Assembly: GCA_046351595.1 (NCBI GenBank)
Contig: JAXLYE010000007.1
Span: 1 to 64,000, forward strand
Direction of reading: 5' to 3'
DNA: 64,000 nucleotides
From: JAXLYE01 sp046351595
GTDB lineage: Bacteria; Myxococcota_A; Polyangia; Palsa-1104; JAEUJZ01
Position numbers and translations under genes: made by a program. A model generated the notes under the pieces. It saw only the letters and a program-made list of their open reading frames with translations. It made no database searches and was not told the origin of the DNA. The stretch's first letter is position 1. Every line of letters begins with the position of its first letter. Below, piece by piece: positions 42,935-57,504 of this stretch.

Positions 42935-42990
42935 GACAAGCGACAAGCGACAAGCGACAAGCGACAAGCGACAAACGACAGGCGACGGAC
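42935..42990. repeat. GACAAGC heptamer tandem repeat
   Basis: Eight 7-base units between the convergent gluQ and mutM genes: five exact GACAAGC copies, then GACAAAC, GACAGGC and GACGGAC. The decay towards one end is typical of slipped-strand expansion. It lies outside both genes. Confidence 0.9.
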
Positions 42991-43007
42991 GTCAGGCGAT
43001 GGGCGCG

Positions 43008-43844
43008 CTAGCGCTGGCAGCGCGAGCAGGCGTACGTCGAGCGCCCGGCCTGCACGGTGCGGCGGATGGTGCCGCGGCAGCCCGGGCGCGGGCACGGCTG
43101 CTCGGCGCGGTCATAGACGTGGAAGCGGTGCTGGAAGCCGCCGGACTCGCCGCCGACGCGCACGTAGTCGCGCAGCGTCGAGCCGCCGGACTCGATGGCC
43201 TCGGTGAGCACGGCCTGGATGGCGGCGTGCAGGCGCGCGGCGCGCGGCCGATCGAGGGTGCTGGCCAGGCGCTCGGGCGATAGGCCGGCGCGGAACAGCG
43301 CCTCGCTGACATAGATGTTGCCAAGGCCCGCGACCAGCTTCTGATCGAGCAGCGCCGCCTTGAGCGGCACCTGCTTGCGCGACAGCGCCGCGAGCAGCTG
43401 CTTCGGCGAGAACTCCGGCTGCAGCGGCTCGGGCCCCAGGTCCTTGACCAGCGGGTGCTGCGCCAGCGTCGCCTCGGTGCTGAGCACGAGCAGCCCGAAG
43501 CGTCGCGGATCGCTCCACACCACGCGCGCGCCGTCGTCGAGGCGCAAGAGCACGTGGTCGTGCGTCCCGACGGGCGCCTCCGATCCGTCGGCCGGCTGCA
43601 CGCGCACGACGCCGGACATGCCGAGGTGGCCGATGACCACGGTGCCGTCGTGCAGGTGCCACAGCATGTACTTGGCGCGGCGACCGATGCGCTCGACGGC
43701 GCGCCCGCGCAGCCGCGCGGCCAGATCCGGCGGGATGGGCTGCCGCAGATCGTGGCGGCGCACCACCACCTCGAGGATGCGGCGACCGACGAGGTGCACG
43801 GCTAGGCCGCGGCAGACTGTCTCGACTTCGGGGAGCTCAGGCAT
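43008..43844 (-). CDS. mutM: formamidopyrimidine-DNA glycosylase
   Basis: A 278-residue DNA repair glycosylase/AP lyase. The catalytic N-terminus PELPEVE directly follows the initiator Met (Pro as nucleophile). A conserved Lys lies in IGRRAKYMLWHL, helix-two-turns-helix residues in LVAGLGNIYVSE, and a C-terminal zinc finger has CPRPGC and CSRC. It removes 8-oxoguanine and formamidopyrimidines from DNA. All hallmark residues are intact and the length is usual. Confidence 0.96.
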   Translation of the reverse strand: MPELPEVETVCRGLAVHLVGRRILEVVVRRHDLRQPIPPDLAARLRGRAVERIGRRAKYMLWHLHDGTVVIGHLGMSGVVRVQPADGSEAPVGTHDHVLLRLDDGARVVWSDPRRFGLLVLSTEATLAQHPLVKDLGPEPLQPEFSPKQLLAALSRKQVPLKAALLDQKLVAGLGNIYVSEALFRAGLSPERLASTLDRPRAARLHAAIQAVLTEAIESGGSTLRDYVRVGGESGGFQHRFHVYDRAEQPCPRPGCRGTIRRTVQAGRSTYACSRCQR

Positions 43845-43925
43845 GGCGGGGAAGAGGAAGGAGGAGGGCAGGGCGCGCCGACGCTCGGGCCGGCGCGGCC
43901 AGAGGAGCGCGGACGGTCGGTGCGG

Positions 43926-44885
<960 letters not shown>

Positions 44886-44917
44886 CTAGGTACTCCTTCT
44901 TTCGGTTGACCGCGTCG

Positions 44918-46534
<1,617 letters not shown>

Positions 46535-46866
46535 CGCTGGTTCTTCCAGGGTTTCGTCTCGGGGTCTCGGGTGGTGCCTCGGACAATCGCCTCGGACATT
46601 CGACGGTCGCTCGGAGTCTTCAACCGGGCGAGCTGGGCCAGTCTGCGGGGGCCGCTGTTCCAATCTTGCACCGCTTTGGTGCGACTTTGGCGCGGGCCGG
46701 CTCGTCTTCGATGTGTTTTCTCGTCGGTGCCGTCGACGGCGATTAAGCGCTGCCTACTCTGGCACAAAAGCCAATGTCCGCAAAGCCTAGTTTTCGCCGC
46801 TGCGCGCCGCTGTTTTCGGCGGATCCGGCGGGGATCGCTGGCGGTTCGGGGCCGCGCTTTTGGACG
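46535..46866. other. upstream region of the OmpA-type gene and leuS
   Basis: Between divergent genes. No frame here is convincing. The left part should contain the promoter of the OmpA-type gene and the right part the leuS promoter; I see no clear consensus boxes. Confidence 0.35.
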
Positions 46867-46932
46867 GATCTCGGCCGGATCTCGACCAGATCTCGGAAGG
46901 ATCTCGGAACGATCTCCAGAGGATCGCGCGCC
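46867..46932. repeat. 11-bp phased GATCTCGG repeats upstream of leuS
   Basis: GATC occurs at 46867, 46878, 46889, 46900, 46911 and 46922, exactly every 11 bases. The first four units read GATCTCG followed by varying bases. The array sits 80-145 bases before the leuS start. Eleven-base spacing places each unit on the same face of the helix. It may be an upstream regulatory element or a simple tandem repeat. Confidence 0.75.
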
Positions 46933-47012
46933 GCGCGTGAACGCTGATCCGGCGCGCGCGAGCTGCGCGCTGGGCGTTTGCGGGCGCCCGCTTTGTGATA
47001 CAAATCCGAGTC

Positions 47013-49565
<2,553 letters not shown>

Positions 49566-49585
49566 GGGGGACCTTTCCCGGTCCC

Positions 49586-49610
49586 CCTCGCTGAGCAAAG
49601 CTCAGCGAGG
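49586..49610 (+). terminator. perfect hairpin after leuS
   Basis: CCTCGCTGAG (49586-49595) and CTCAGCGAGG (49601-49610) form a 10-bp perfect stem with a CAAAG loop, 20 bases after the leuS stop. No T tract follows, so it may act together with the upstream GGGGA/TCCCC pairing or as a bidirectional stop for the facing gene. Confidence 0.6.
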
Positions 49611-49709
49611 CTCCCCCTGCCGCACGTTTCTCGCGCGGAATTCATCAATAATCCCTGGGGCAGCTCTATCGAGCGGGACCCGATTCAGCGGCGCGGCCTG
49701 GCCGGTCCT

Positions 49710-50273
49710 TCAGCCGGCCTTGCCCGCGCCCTTCTTCACCTTGGACTCGGCGTCGCGCGCCATCGTCAGGTGGCCCTGCAGCGTCGGCAAGGTCTGCTTG
49801 ACCCAGGTGGTCAGCTCGGGATCCTTGCCGGCCGTCGACTCCTTCTGGAACGCGGCGACGTCCTTCTCGTGATCCTTGACCATCTCGCGCATGTACTGCT
49901 TGTCGAAGTCCGCGCCCGAGAGCTTCATCAGCTTCTCCTTGAGCGCCTTGTGCTTGGCGTCGAGCTCCGCCGGCACGGTCAGCCCCTTCTTCGCCGCCAG
50001 CGCCTTGAGCTCGCCGTTGGCCTTGCCGTGATCGTCGATCATGTGCTGACCGAACTTCTTCACCTCTTCGCTCTGGCCCTTCTCCTTGGCCAGCTGACCG
50101 AGCTCCACCTCGGCCAGGCCGCCGACCGCGGCCTCATTGACGAAGCTCTTGTCCGCGGCGCTCATCGACTCCGCGGACGCCCCGGCGCTGCCGGACGTCT
50201 GCGCGGACACCGGCGCGAGCAGCACGAGGTTCAGCGCCAGGGTCCCCACCACAACAGAAACGAGCTTCGTCAT
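49710..50273 (-). CDS. DUF4142 secreted protein
   Basis: A 187-residue protein with a cleavable signal (VGTLALNLVLLAPVSAQT). The mature part is the helical DUF4142 domain: SAADKSFVNEAAVGGLAEVELGQLA, FGQHMIDDHGKANGELKALAA and YMREMVKDHEKDVAAFQKES, with the conserved HxxxxHxK-type acidic/His residues of this ferritin-like-looking fold. ATG 50273 has AAGGAGG 7 bases upstream; the longer frame upstream is not supported. Function is unknown. The family is common in envelope stress regulons of proteobacteria, which is background knowledge only. Confidence 0.85.
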   Translation of the reverse strand: MTKLVSVVVGTLALNLVLLAPVSAQTSGSAGASAESMSAADKSFVNEAAVGGLAEVELGQLAKEKGQSEEVKKFGQHMIDDHGKANGELKALAAKKGLTVPAELDAKHKALKEKLMKLSGADFDKQYMREMVKDHEKDVAAFQKESTAGKDPELTTWVKQTLPTLQGHLTMARDAESKVKKGAGKAG

Positions 50274-50464
50274 CACGGTCCTCCTTCGTTCGCCACGACA
50301 ACAGGCCGCGGCAGCTGGATGTGGATGCACGGAACAGCCAAAAGACGTGCGCAGGTACAGTGCAGCCTTGCGCACGCACTTTCTATGACACGCGCTCTTT
50401 GAGGCAGCCAGGAGGAATGTCCTGCTGAGCAGAGTCCTTCAGGGACTCCGCTTGGGACTCCTTT

Positions 50465-50506
50465 GGGAATTCCCTTGGAGTGCGCTACGGAATCTCGGGA
50501 ATTCCC
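50465..50506. promoter_or_regulatory. two GGGAATTCCC palindromes 32 bp apart
   Basis: GGGAATTCCC occurs at 50465-50474 and 50497-50506, three helical turns apart. The site lies downstream of radD and upstream of the DUF4142 gene on the minus strand, next to repeated GGGACTCC words. It may be an operator pair for DUF4142 expression. Confidence 0.4.
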
Positions 50507-50559
50507 GTGTCAGCTGAGCGGCGGACCGCGGTCGCGCGATCCGTACGGCGCGGCGAGCG

Positions 50560-52287
50560 TTACGCGAAGACCTTCTCGCGGATCTGCCAGAAGTGGGTCT
50601 TCTTGCGCGCGATGACAAACAGCGGCATGCGAAAAAGGTGCTGCTGCTTGAGCGCGTCTTCGACGCTGTGGATGCTCGGGACCTGCTCGGGCCGGCGCAG
50701 GTGCAGGCGCAGGAAGTTGTAGTAGAACGCGCGCGCATCCGACGGGCTGCTCAGGTAGAAGAACTCGCGCAGGAACTCGCCGTCGAGATCGTGGTACCGG
50801 ATCTCCAGCCGCGGCGTCCCCTTCTTGTCGTTGCTGCGCAACAGCGTCATCGAGTCCGGGCGCAGCACGTGCGCGTCCTTGAGCGCCATCGCCTCGCGCA
50901 GCTTCTGGTCGGTGTCGACGAGCACGGCGCGGCAGCTCGTGCACGCGCGCGCGGCGATGTCGTTCTCGGCGCCGCACTTGTCGCAGCACTTGAAGCGGAA
51001 GCGGAAGCCGCAGGGGATGAGCTCCAGCGTCTCGGGATCCTCGACCGCGCCGCGGCACTTGCGCCCGAAGTGCTCGACGAGCGCGCCGGTGTCGTCGACC
51101 AGGCCCCAGAAGTCGTTCTCGTGGTCGCACACCGGGCAGCGGACCTTGACCGCGACGCAGGCCTGCGACGGCTTGTCGTCGTCGATCTCGGGGCTGAACA
51201 GGTCGTGCCCGACGCCGGTGTAGTCGAGGATCAGGCAGTCGGTCTTGCCCGGGAACAGGCGCAGCCCGCGGCCCACGATCTGCTGGTACAGGCTCACCGA
51301 CTCCGTCGGCCGCAGCACCGCGATGAGGTCGACGTGCGGCGCGTCGAACCCGGTCGTCAGGATCGACACGTTGACCAGGTACTTGAGCTCCTGCCGCTTG
51401 AAGCGCTCGATGATCGCCTCGCGCTCCTCGAGCTCGGTCTCGGCGACCACCAGCGCCGACGACTCGCGGGGCAGGTGGCCGAGCACCTCCTGGGCGTGGC
51501 GCACCGTCGAGGTGAAGATCATCACGCCGCGCCGATCCTTGGCCATGTCGACGATGTTGGCGATGATCCCGGGCGTGACGCGCGCCTGATCCTTCAGCAG
51601 GTCCTCGACCTCGTTCATCGAGAAGCGCGTGCCGGGGCCGCGCGAAAGCAGGCTCGAGAAGTCGTAGCCCGCGACGGGCGAGTCGATCTTGATCGGCTGC
51701 GTCAGGTAGCCGTGCTGGATCATGTAGCCGAGCGGCAGCTCGTAGAGGCACTGCTTGAAGAAGCGCGTCTCGTCGGTGCGCAGCGTGCCGCGGTGGTGGA
51801 ACTGGTACAGCCAGCCCAGGCCCAGGCGGTACGGGGTCGCGGTCAGCCCCAGCACGCACAGCGCCGGGCTCTCTCTGCGCAGGGCGCGGATGACGCGCGC
51901 GTACTGCGTGTCCTCTTCGATCGAGACGCGGTGGCACTCGTCGATGACCAGCAGCGAGAAGCGCTTGAAGAAGTCGGCGGGCGCGCGCGCGACCGACTGG
52001 ATGCTGCCGAAGATGACCTTGTCGTCCCGGTCCTTGCGCAAGAGCCCCGCGGAGTAGATGCCGGCCTCCTGCCCGTAGCTCTTGTACTTGGCGTAGTTCT
52101 GCTCGACGAGCTCCTTGACGTGCGCCAGGACCAGCACGCGCCCCTTGGCGATGCGCGCGAGCTCGGCGATGACCAGGCTCTTGCCCGCTCCGGTCGGCAG
52201 CACCAGGACGCCGGGCTCGCGGTGGCGCTTGAAGTAGCGCACCGTCGCGTCGACGGCTTCCTGCTGGTAGGGCCGGAGCTTGTACAT
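50560..52287 (-). CDS. radD: SF2 helicase-like ATPase RadD
   Basis: A 575-residue superfamily 2 ATPase. Motif I is LPTGAGKSLVIAELA, motif II DECH, motif III LTATP, motif VI QQIVGRGLR. A C-terminal zinc finger has CPVCDHEN, CDKCGAEN and CTSC. This combination matches RadD (YejH), which supports repair of double-strand breaks and stalled forks with RecA and SSB. The second Met (MYKLRPYQQEAV) is chosen, as conservation begins there. It lies 51 bases after the large sensor kinase gene, on the same strand. Confidence 0.85.
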   Translation of the reverse strand: MYKLRPYQQEAVDATVRYFKRHREPGVLVLPTGAGKSLVIAELARIAKGRVLVLAHVKELVEQNYAKYKSYGQEAGIYSAGLLRKDRDDKVIFGSIQSVARAPADFFKRFSLLVIDECHRVSIEEDTQYARVIRALRRESPALCVLGLTATPYRLGLGWLYQFHHRGTLRTDETRFFKQCLYELPLGYMIQHGYLTQPIKIDSPVAGYDFSSLLSRGPGTRFSMNEVEDLLKDQARVTPGIIANIVDMAKDRRGVMIFTSTVRHAQEVLGHLPRESSALVVAETELEEREAIIERFKRQELKYLVNVSILTTGFDAPHVDLIAVLRPTESVSLYQQIVGRGLRLFPGKTDCLILDYTGVGHDLFSPEIDDDKPSQACVAVKVRCPVCDHENDFWGLVDDTGALVEHFGRKCRGAVEDPETLELIPCGFRFRFKCCDKCGAENDIAARACTSCRAVLVDTDQKLREAMALKDAHVLRPDSMTLLRSNDKKGTPRLEIRYHDLDGEFLREFFYLSSPSDARAFYYNFLRLHLRRPEQVPSIHSVEDALKQQHLFRMPLFVIARKKTHFWQIREKVFA

Positions 52288-52338
52288 GGCGCGCAATGTA
52301 GCCAGCGGGCCCGCCCGCCGCCAGCGACCGCGCGCGGG

Positions 52339-55332
52339 TCACGAAGCGACAGCGGGCGCCGTCGGGATCGCGAAGAAGAAGGAGGTCCCTCGACCGAGCT
52401 CGCTGTCGACCCACAGCCGGCCGCCGTGCGCCGCCACGATGCCGCGGACGATGGACAGGCCCAGGCCGATGCCGCGGCGGTCGCTGCGCTGCGCCTGCCA
52501 GAAGCGATCGAACAGGTGCGAGAGGTTCTCGGCCGAGATGCCGGCGCCGGTGTCGCTGACGCGGAAGACGACCTCTCGCTCCTGGGCGAACGCGCCGATG
52601 GTGATGCGGCCGCCGGCCGGGGTGAACTTGAGGGCGTTGCCGATCAGGTTGTCGAACACCTGGAACAGCCGGCTGCCGTCGCCGCGGATCGGCGGCAGCG
52701 GCTCCGTCACCTCGAGCACGAGCTCGATCGAGCCCGCGGTCGCGAGCGGCCGCTGGCCGTCCATCACCTCGCCCAGGACCTCGCGCGGGCTCAGGCTGCG
52801 CAGCTCGATCGACAGGGCGCCCGACTCCAGCCGCGCCACGTCGAGCAGATCCTGGATCAGCCGGTTCATGCGCAGCACCGAGTTGCGGATGCGCTCGACC
52901 GGCGTCTGCCAGCGGCCTTCCTGCGCGCTCTTCTGCCGCAGCAGGAGCTGCAGCTGCAGGCTGATCGCGTTGAGCGGGCTGCGCAGGTCGTGCGCGACGA
53001 TGCCGAGCACGTCGTCGCGCGCCTGCGCGGCCTGCTTCTCGGCGCGGTGCAGGCGCGCGTTCTCCAGGAACAGGGCGCAGCGGCGCGCCACCTCCTCGGC
53101 CAGCTGCTGATCGCGGGCCTCGAAGCGGCGGCCGAGCGAGGCCAGGCACAGCCCGCCGACGCACTGACCGCCGACCTGGAGCGGCACGGTCAGGAACCAC
53201 CTGGGCGCCCCTTCGCGCAGCACGGCCAGGTGCTGCGGGCTCTGCGCCAGCGCCTCGTAGTGCTCGGGCCGGACCTCGACGAGCTGCGTGCGCGCCTCGC
53301 GCAGCGCGGTCCAGATGGGGTGCGCGGGCGGCGGGCTCGGCCTCTGATCCATCAGGAGCTCGGCGATCCACTCCTGGCCGGGCGCCCCGCTCGCGGCCGC
53401 GACCCGGCGCAGCGCGGTCCCCTGCTCCTCGGCGATGTAGACGATCACGAAGTCGGCCAGCGCCCGCACCGTGATCGCCGCCACGCTCTTGAGCGCGTCG
53501 TCGTAGGGCAGGGACGCGAGCGTGTCCCCGAGCTCGACCAGGACGCGCTGCTCGCGCTCGTGCCGCCGCTGCTCGGAGCTGTCGCGGACCGCGACCGTCA
53601 GGATGCGCTCGCGACCGACCAGCAGCCGCGAGATGGTCGCGTCGATCGGGAACTCCTCGCCGTTTTTGCGCACGCCGACCGCGCCCTGCTGATCCATCTT
53701 GCGCGCGCCGCTCGCCTCGGCGGCAAAGCGCGCGACGTGCCCGCGGTGGGCGGCGTGGTACCGCGCCGGGATCAGCAGGTCGAGCGGCGCCCCCAGCGCC
53801 TCCTCGCGCGCATAGCCGAACATCTTCTCGGCGCCGGAGTTCCACTCGGTGATGTGCTGCCGGTCGTCGACCGAGATGATCGCGTCGGCCGAGATGGCGA
53901 GGATGCCCGAGGCCTTGGCCTCGGCGCGGCGCAGCTCGGACTCGGTGCGGGCGCGCTCCAGGATGTCCGCGACCTGCCGCGCCAGCATCTCGAGCAGCCG
54001 CAGCGATCGATCGGACGGCCGCTGCGGCGTCTTGTAGTGCGTCGAGATCACGCCGAGCGCGGCGCCGGTGCGGCTGATCAGCGGGGTCGACTGGACCGCG
54101 CGCACGCCGGCGCGCAGCTGGACCTCGAGGGCGGCGCCGGTGAACAGCTCGCTCTTGGTCACGTCCTCGACGATGATCTGGGTGCGCTGGGCGAGCGCGC
54201 GGGCGCTGCTGCCGTGGCCGGCGCCGGCGTGCTCCCAGAACTCGAGCCACCAGTCCGGGAAGTTGCGCTGCGCGACCATCTTCAGCTCGCCCGTGCGCGG
54301 CATCACGGCGCGGATGTTGCCGAAGTCCGCGCCCGAGATCGCGATCGCCGCCTCGAGGATCGTGCCGAGCAGGGCCTCGCTGTCCTGGCCGTGCAGGAAC
54401 AGCGTGCTGACCTGGTGCAGCCGCTCCATCGCCTCGAGCTCGAGCTGCCGCTCGTGCTCCTGCGCCTTGCGCTCGCTGATGTCGCGCGCGATGCTCTGCC
54501 GCAGCCCGTTGGGCAGCAGCCGGGTGTGCACGTCGATGGGCAGCTCGCTGCCGTCCGGCCGCCGCAGCGTCAGCTCGAAGCGGCGGATGCCGGTCGGCTG
54601 CGGCGTCTCGTGCAGCTCTCGCAGCCGCGCCTGATCCGCCGCCGTCATGAAGTCCCAGGCCGTCCGGCCCAGGACCTCGGCGCGCGTGCACTTCAGCATG
54701 CGGCAGCCGGCGTCGTTCACCTCGACGTAGCGGCCCTCGGCGTCCGAGAGGAAGTAGCCGTCCGGGGCGAGCTCGATCTCGCGCAGCAGCCGGTCGCGCT
54801 CGACCTCGGCGCTGGTTTCCTGCAGCGTGACCAGGACGCCGCCGATGCTGCCGTCCTCGACCCGCACCGGGCTCTCGGAGAGCGTGAAGGTGGCGTCCTC
54901 GAGGCGGCCGTGCCGCCTGACCCGGAGGCGCACGTCCTGGCTGAAGACGGCCTTGCCGCTGCTCAGGACCGCGGACACGATGCGGCCGCAGTGCGGCCAT
55001 AGCTCGGGCCATGCGTCGCACATCGGGCGTCCGAGCGCGTCCGGGTGCCGGTCCGCGAACATGGTGCGGCAGGCATCGTTATACAGGCCGAGCAGCTCGG
55101 GCCCCCACAGCAGCAGCATCGGGAACTCGTTCTCGACGACCAGGCTGACCACCGTGCGCAGCGACTGCGGCCAGCGGTGGCGCGGGCCGAGCGCCGTCGC
55201 GGACCAGTCCGTCCCCCGGATGATGCGCCCGAGCTCGCCCCCCTCGACGAGCCAGTCCTTCGACACCCGCGACCGGCTGCGGACCGGGTCCCGAACCGAG
55301 GTGGATTGATGCTCTTTCTGTTGGTCAGCCAT
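52339..55332 (-). CDS. cytosolic multi-PAS/GAF sensor histidine kinase
   Basis: A 997-residue protein without membrane segments. Order of domains: an N-terminal PAS-like region (about 40-170), a PAS domain (about 185-300, APDGYFLSDAEGRYVEVND), a GAF (about 320-460), a PAS (about 480-590, WNSGAEKMFGYAREEALG), a GAF (about 605-745), a His-kinase dimerisation domain with phospho-His in VAHDLRSPLNAIS (about 770), and a HATPase domain with NLIGNALKF, DTGAGI and GIGLGLSIV. ATG 55332 is preferred over a longer frame. It autophosphorylates in response to cytosolic signals; no response regulator is adjacent. The long AT-richer upstream region may carry its promoter. Confidence 0.9.
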   Translation of the reverse strand: MADQQKEHQSTSVRDPVRSRSRVSKDWLVEGGELGRIIRGTDWSATALGPRHRWPQSLRTVVSLVVENEFPMLLLWGPELLGLYNDACRTMFADRHPDALGRPMCDAWPELWPHCGRIVSAVLSSGKAVFSQDVRLRVRRHGRLEDATFTLSESPVRVEDGSIGGVLVTLQETSAEVERDRLLREIELAPDGYFLSDAEGRYVEVNDAGCRMLKCTRAEVLGRTAWDFMTAADQARLRELHETPQPTGIRRFELTLRRPDGSELPIDVHTRLLPNGLRQSIARDISERKAQEHERQLELEAMERLHQVSTLFLHGQDSEALLGTILEAAIAISGADFGNIRAVMPRTGELKMVAQRNFPDWWLEFWEHAGAGHGSSARALAQRTQIIVEDVTKSELFTGAALEVQLRAGVRAVQSTPLISRTGAALGVISTHYKTPQRPSDRSLRLLEMLARQVADILERARTESELRRAEAKASGILAISADAIISVDDRQHITEWNSGAEKMFGYAREEALGAPLDLLIPARYHAAHRGHVARFAAEASGARKMDQQGAVGVRKNGEEFPIDATISRLLVGRERILTVAVRDSSEQRRHEREQRVLVELGDTLASLPYDDALKSVAAITVRALADFVIVYIAEEQGTALRRVAAASGAPGQEWIAELLMDQRPSPPPAHPIWTALREARTQLVEVRPEHYEALAQSPQHLAVLREGAPRWFLTVPLQVGGQCVGGLCLASLGRRFEARDQQLAEEVARRCALFLENARLHRAEKQAAQARDDVLGIVAHDLRSPLNAISLQLQLLLRQKSAQEGRWQTPVERIRNSVLRMNRLIQDLLDVARLESGALSIELRSLSPREVLGEVMDGQRPLATAGSIELVLEVTEPLPPIRGDGSRLFQVFDNLIGNALKFTPAGGRITIGAFAQEREVVFRVSDTGAGISAENLSHLFDRFWQAQRSDRRGIGLGLSIVRGIVAAHGGRLWVDSELGRGTSFFFAIPTAPAVAS

Positions 55333-55930
55333 CGCTGGCTCACATCGCGCCGCCCGCCGCCGCGGCTCAGCGCAGTAACGGTCAACGGCCGACCGGCGCT
55401 GCGGCTTAGCGCGCAATGCCGATCGTCTCCCAATGCCCCCATGGGCATTATGGGGTTTTTGAAAAATATTGTCTGCTAATTAATTTTTTCACACTTATTA
55501 ATGTCGTTTCACAAACGCGCCTGCCAAGTGCCCTCGTAACCGGATTCGCCCGCAGCTGCAAGCCGCCTTGCTTCCTTTCCGAGCGAAACCCGGCCTATGC
55601 AGCCGTCCGCCGGACGCGCCGAGTGATTAAGCAGTGAGGGATCTCCCTTGTTACCGCGCCGTGGCGCCCGGGCGATCTGTACCAGGCCGTGCAGCCTGTG
55701 TGAGCCGCATCTCGCCGGTTGCAGCCGGTGTGCCGAATGCGTTGCAGCCTGCCGTGGCCGGCCGCACACAAAGCGGCAGCCTGATTTATGCGGATTGGGG
55801 TATTCCCCTATAAAGGCGAGAGCGGGCCAGGGGAGCGAAAGGAGGGGCTTATCAGGTAATAAGAAAGCGTATTACGTAGCCGCGCGGCTCGCCGAATAGC
55901 GCCGAAGAACGCCGGAGAAGAGGGAGGCGG
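55333..55930. other. AT-richer gene-free region between the sensor kinase and glmM
   Basis: About 600 bases without a supported gene. Bases 55445-55515 are unusually AT-rich (TTTTTGAAAAATATTG, then ATTAATTTTTT), a plausible promoter for the kinase on the minus strand. Near the glmM end are a 12-bp palindrome AGCCGCGCGGCT (55878-55889) and GTAATA/TATTAC (about 55857-55876); these could together terminate the glmM transcript. Confidence 0.45.
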
Positions 55931-57304
55931 CTAGCCGGCTCCACACGCGCGGACGATCTCCGCCGCGATCTGCTGGGCGAAGCCGTGGATCAGGGGCTCG
56001 TCCGGGCCTTCGATCATGACGCGCGCCTTGGGCTCGGTGCCCGAGTAGCGCACCAGCACGCGGCCCTCCTGCCCGAGCTTCTGCTCGATGTCGGCGATGG
56101 CGCGCTGCACGTCGTGCAGATCGCCGAGCGGGTGCCGCTGCTTCACCTTCACGTTCACCAGCACCTGCGGGTACGGCTGCATCACCTTGGCCAGCTCGGA
56201 CAGGGTCTGCTGCTCCTCCTTCATGATCGCCAGCACCTGCAGCGCCGCGATGATGCCGTCGCCGGTGGTCATGTGATCGAGGAAGACGAGGTGCCCGGAC
56301 TGCTCGCCGCCCAGGTTGTAGCCGTGCGCGCGCATCGCCTCGACGACGTAGCGATCGCCGACCGCGGTGCGCACCAGCTGCCCGCCCATGCCGGCGATCG
56401 CGCGCTCCAGCCCGAGGTTGGACATCACCGTCGCGACCAGCGTCTTGTTGCGCAGCTCGCCGCGGGCCAGAAGACGCCGCGCGCACAGCGCCATGATCGC
56501 GTCGCCGTCGATGATGCGGCCGCGCTCATCGGCGAAGATCACACGATCGGCGTCGCCGTCGAGCGCGATGCCGACGTGCGCGCCCAGATCCTTGACCGCC
56601 TGCGCCATCGCCTGCGGGTGCAGCGCGCCGACGTGCTCGTTGATGTTCTTGCCGGTCGGCTCGTCACCAAGCGGGAACACCTCGGCGCCGAGCTCCTCGA
56701 GCACCGCGGGCGCGACCTTGTAGGCGGCGCCGTGCGCGCAGTCGACGACGATCTTCATGCCGTCGAGCGACAGGTGGCGCGGGAACGAGGCCTTCAGGAA
56801 GACGATGTAGCGGCCGCGCGCGTCCTCGATTCGGAACGCCTTGCCGACGTCGGCGGCCGTGGGCCGCGCGCGATCGAGCTCGTCCGAGCCCATGAGCTGC
56901 TCGATGCGCGCCTCGGCGACGTCGGGCAGCTTGAAGCCGTCGGCGGCAAAGATCTTGATGCCGTTGTCCTGGTAGGGGTTGTGGCTGGCCGAGATGACGA
57001 CGCCGGCGTCGGCGCGCATCGACGACGTCAGGAACGCGACGCCCGGCGTCGGCAGCGGCCCGCACAGCATCACGTCCGCGCCCATCGAGCAGATGCCCGC
57101 GGCCATGGCCTGCTCGAACATATAGCCCGACAGGCGCGTGTCCTTGCCGATCAGGATGCGGCCGCGGTGCCCGGGGCGGTGGAACAGGTGGGCGATGGCG
57201 CGGCCGAGGCTCATCGCCGTCTCGGTGGTCATCGGCTCGATGTTGGCGACGCCGCGGACGCCGTCGGTGCCGAACAGGTTGCGGAAGGTCTTGCTGGGTT
57301 CCAT
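55931..57304 (-). CDS. glmM: phosphoglucosamine mutase
   Basis: A 457-residue alpha-D-phosphohexomutase. It starts with FGTDGVRG after a short lead. The active-site Ser is in VISASHNPYQDNG, the metal loop is DGDADR, and the sugar-binding loop GGEQSGHLV; the C-terminal phosphate site RYSGTEPKARVM is intact. GlmM converts glucosamine-6-phosphate to glucosamine-1-phosphate for UDP-GlcNAc and peptidoglycan synthesis. The ATG at 57304 has GAGGAAA upstream and places the usual N-terminus; a longer upstream frame is not needed. Confidence 0.96.
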   Translation of the reverse strand: MEPSKTFRNLFGTDGVRGVANIEPMTTETAMSLGRAIAHLFHRPGHRGRILIGKDTRLSGYMFEQAMAAGICSMGADVMLCGPLPTPGVAFLTSSMRADAGVVISASHNPYQDNGIKIFAADGFKLPDVAEARIEQLMGSDELDRARPTAADVGKAFRIEDARGRYIVFLKASFPRHLSLDGMKIVVDCAHGAAYKVAPAVLEELGAEVFPLGDEPTGKNINEHVGALHPQAMAQAVKDLGAHVGIALDGDADRVIFADERGRIIDGDAIMALCARRLLARGELRNKTLVATVMSNLGLERAIAGMGGQLVRTAVGDRYVVEAMRAHGYNLGGEQSGHLVFLDHMTTGDGIIAALQVLAIMKEEQQTLSELAKVMQPYPQVLVNVKVKQRHPLGDLHDVQRAIADIEQKLGQEGRVLVRYSGTEPKARVMIEGPDEPLIHGFAQQIAAEIVRACGAG

Positions 57305-57504
57305 GGGGCTTTGTTTCCTCGTAGTGATAAAGATAAGGGCGCGCGGCCCCGACTCAACAGGGCTTACCGACGAGGGCTGCGCGTGCCTTGCGGCGGCCGG
57401 GCGGGGCCGCCCCACGGGGACAAACCCCTAGGTGAGCAAGCGATGTACGATGCTCTTGTCTTCGAGATCAACAGATCCGGAAACCAGCAGAGAGGGAGCC
57501 TGCA

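Noticed and set aside
50510..55021. Very long minus-strand frame of about 1500 residues, with a matching plus-strand frame
   Set aside because: Both are shadows of radD and the PAS/GAF kinase, whose frames carry clear conserved motifs; the shadows are Arg/Ala low complexity.
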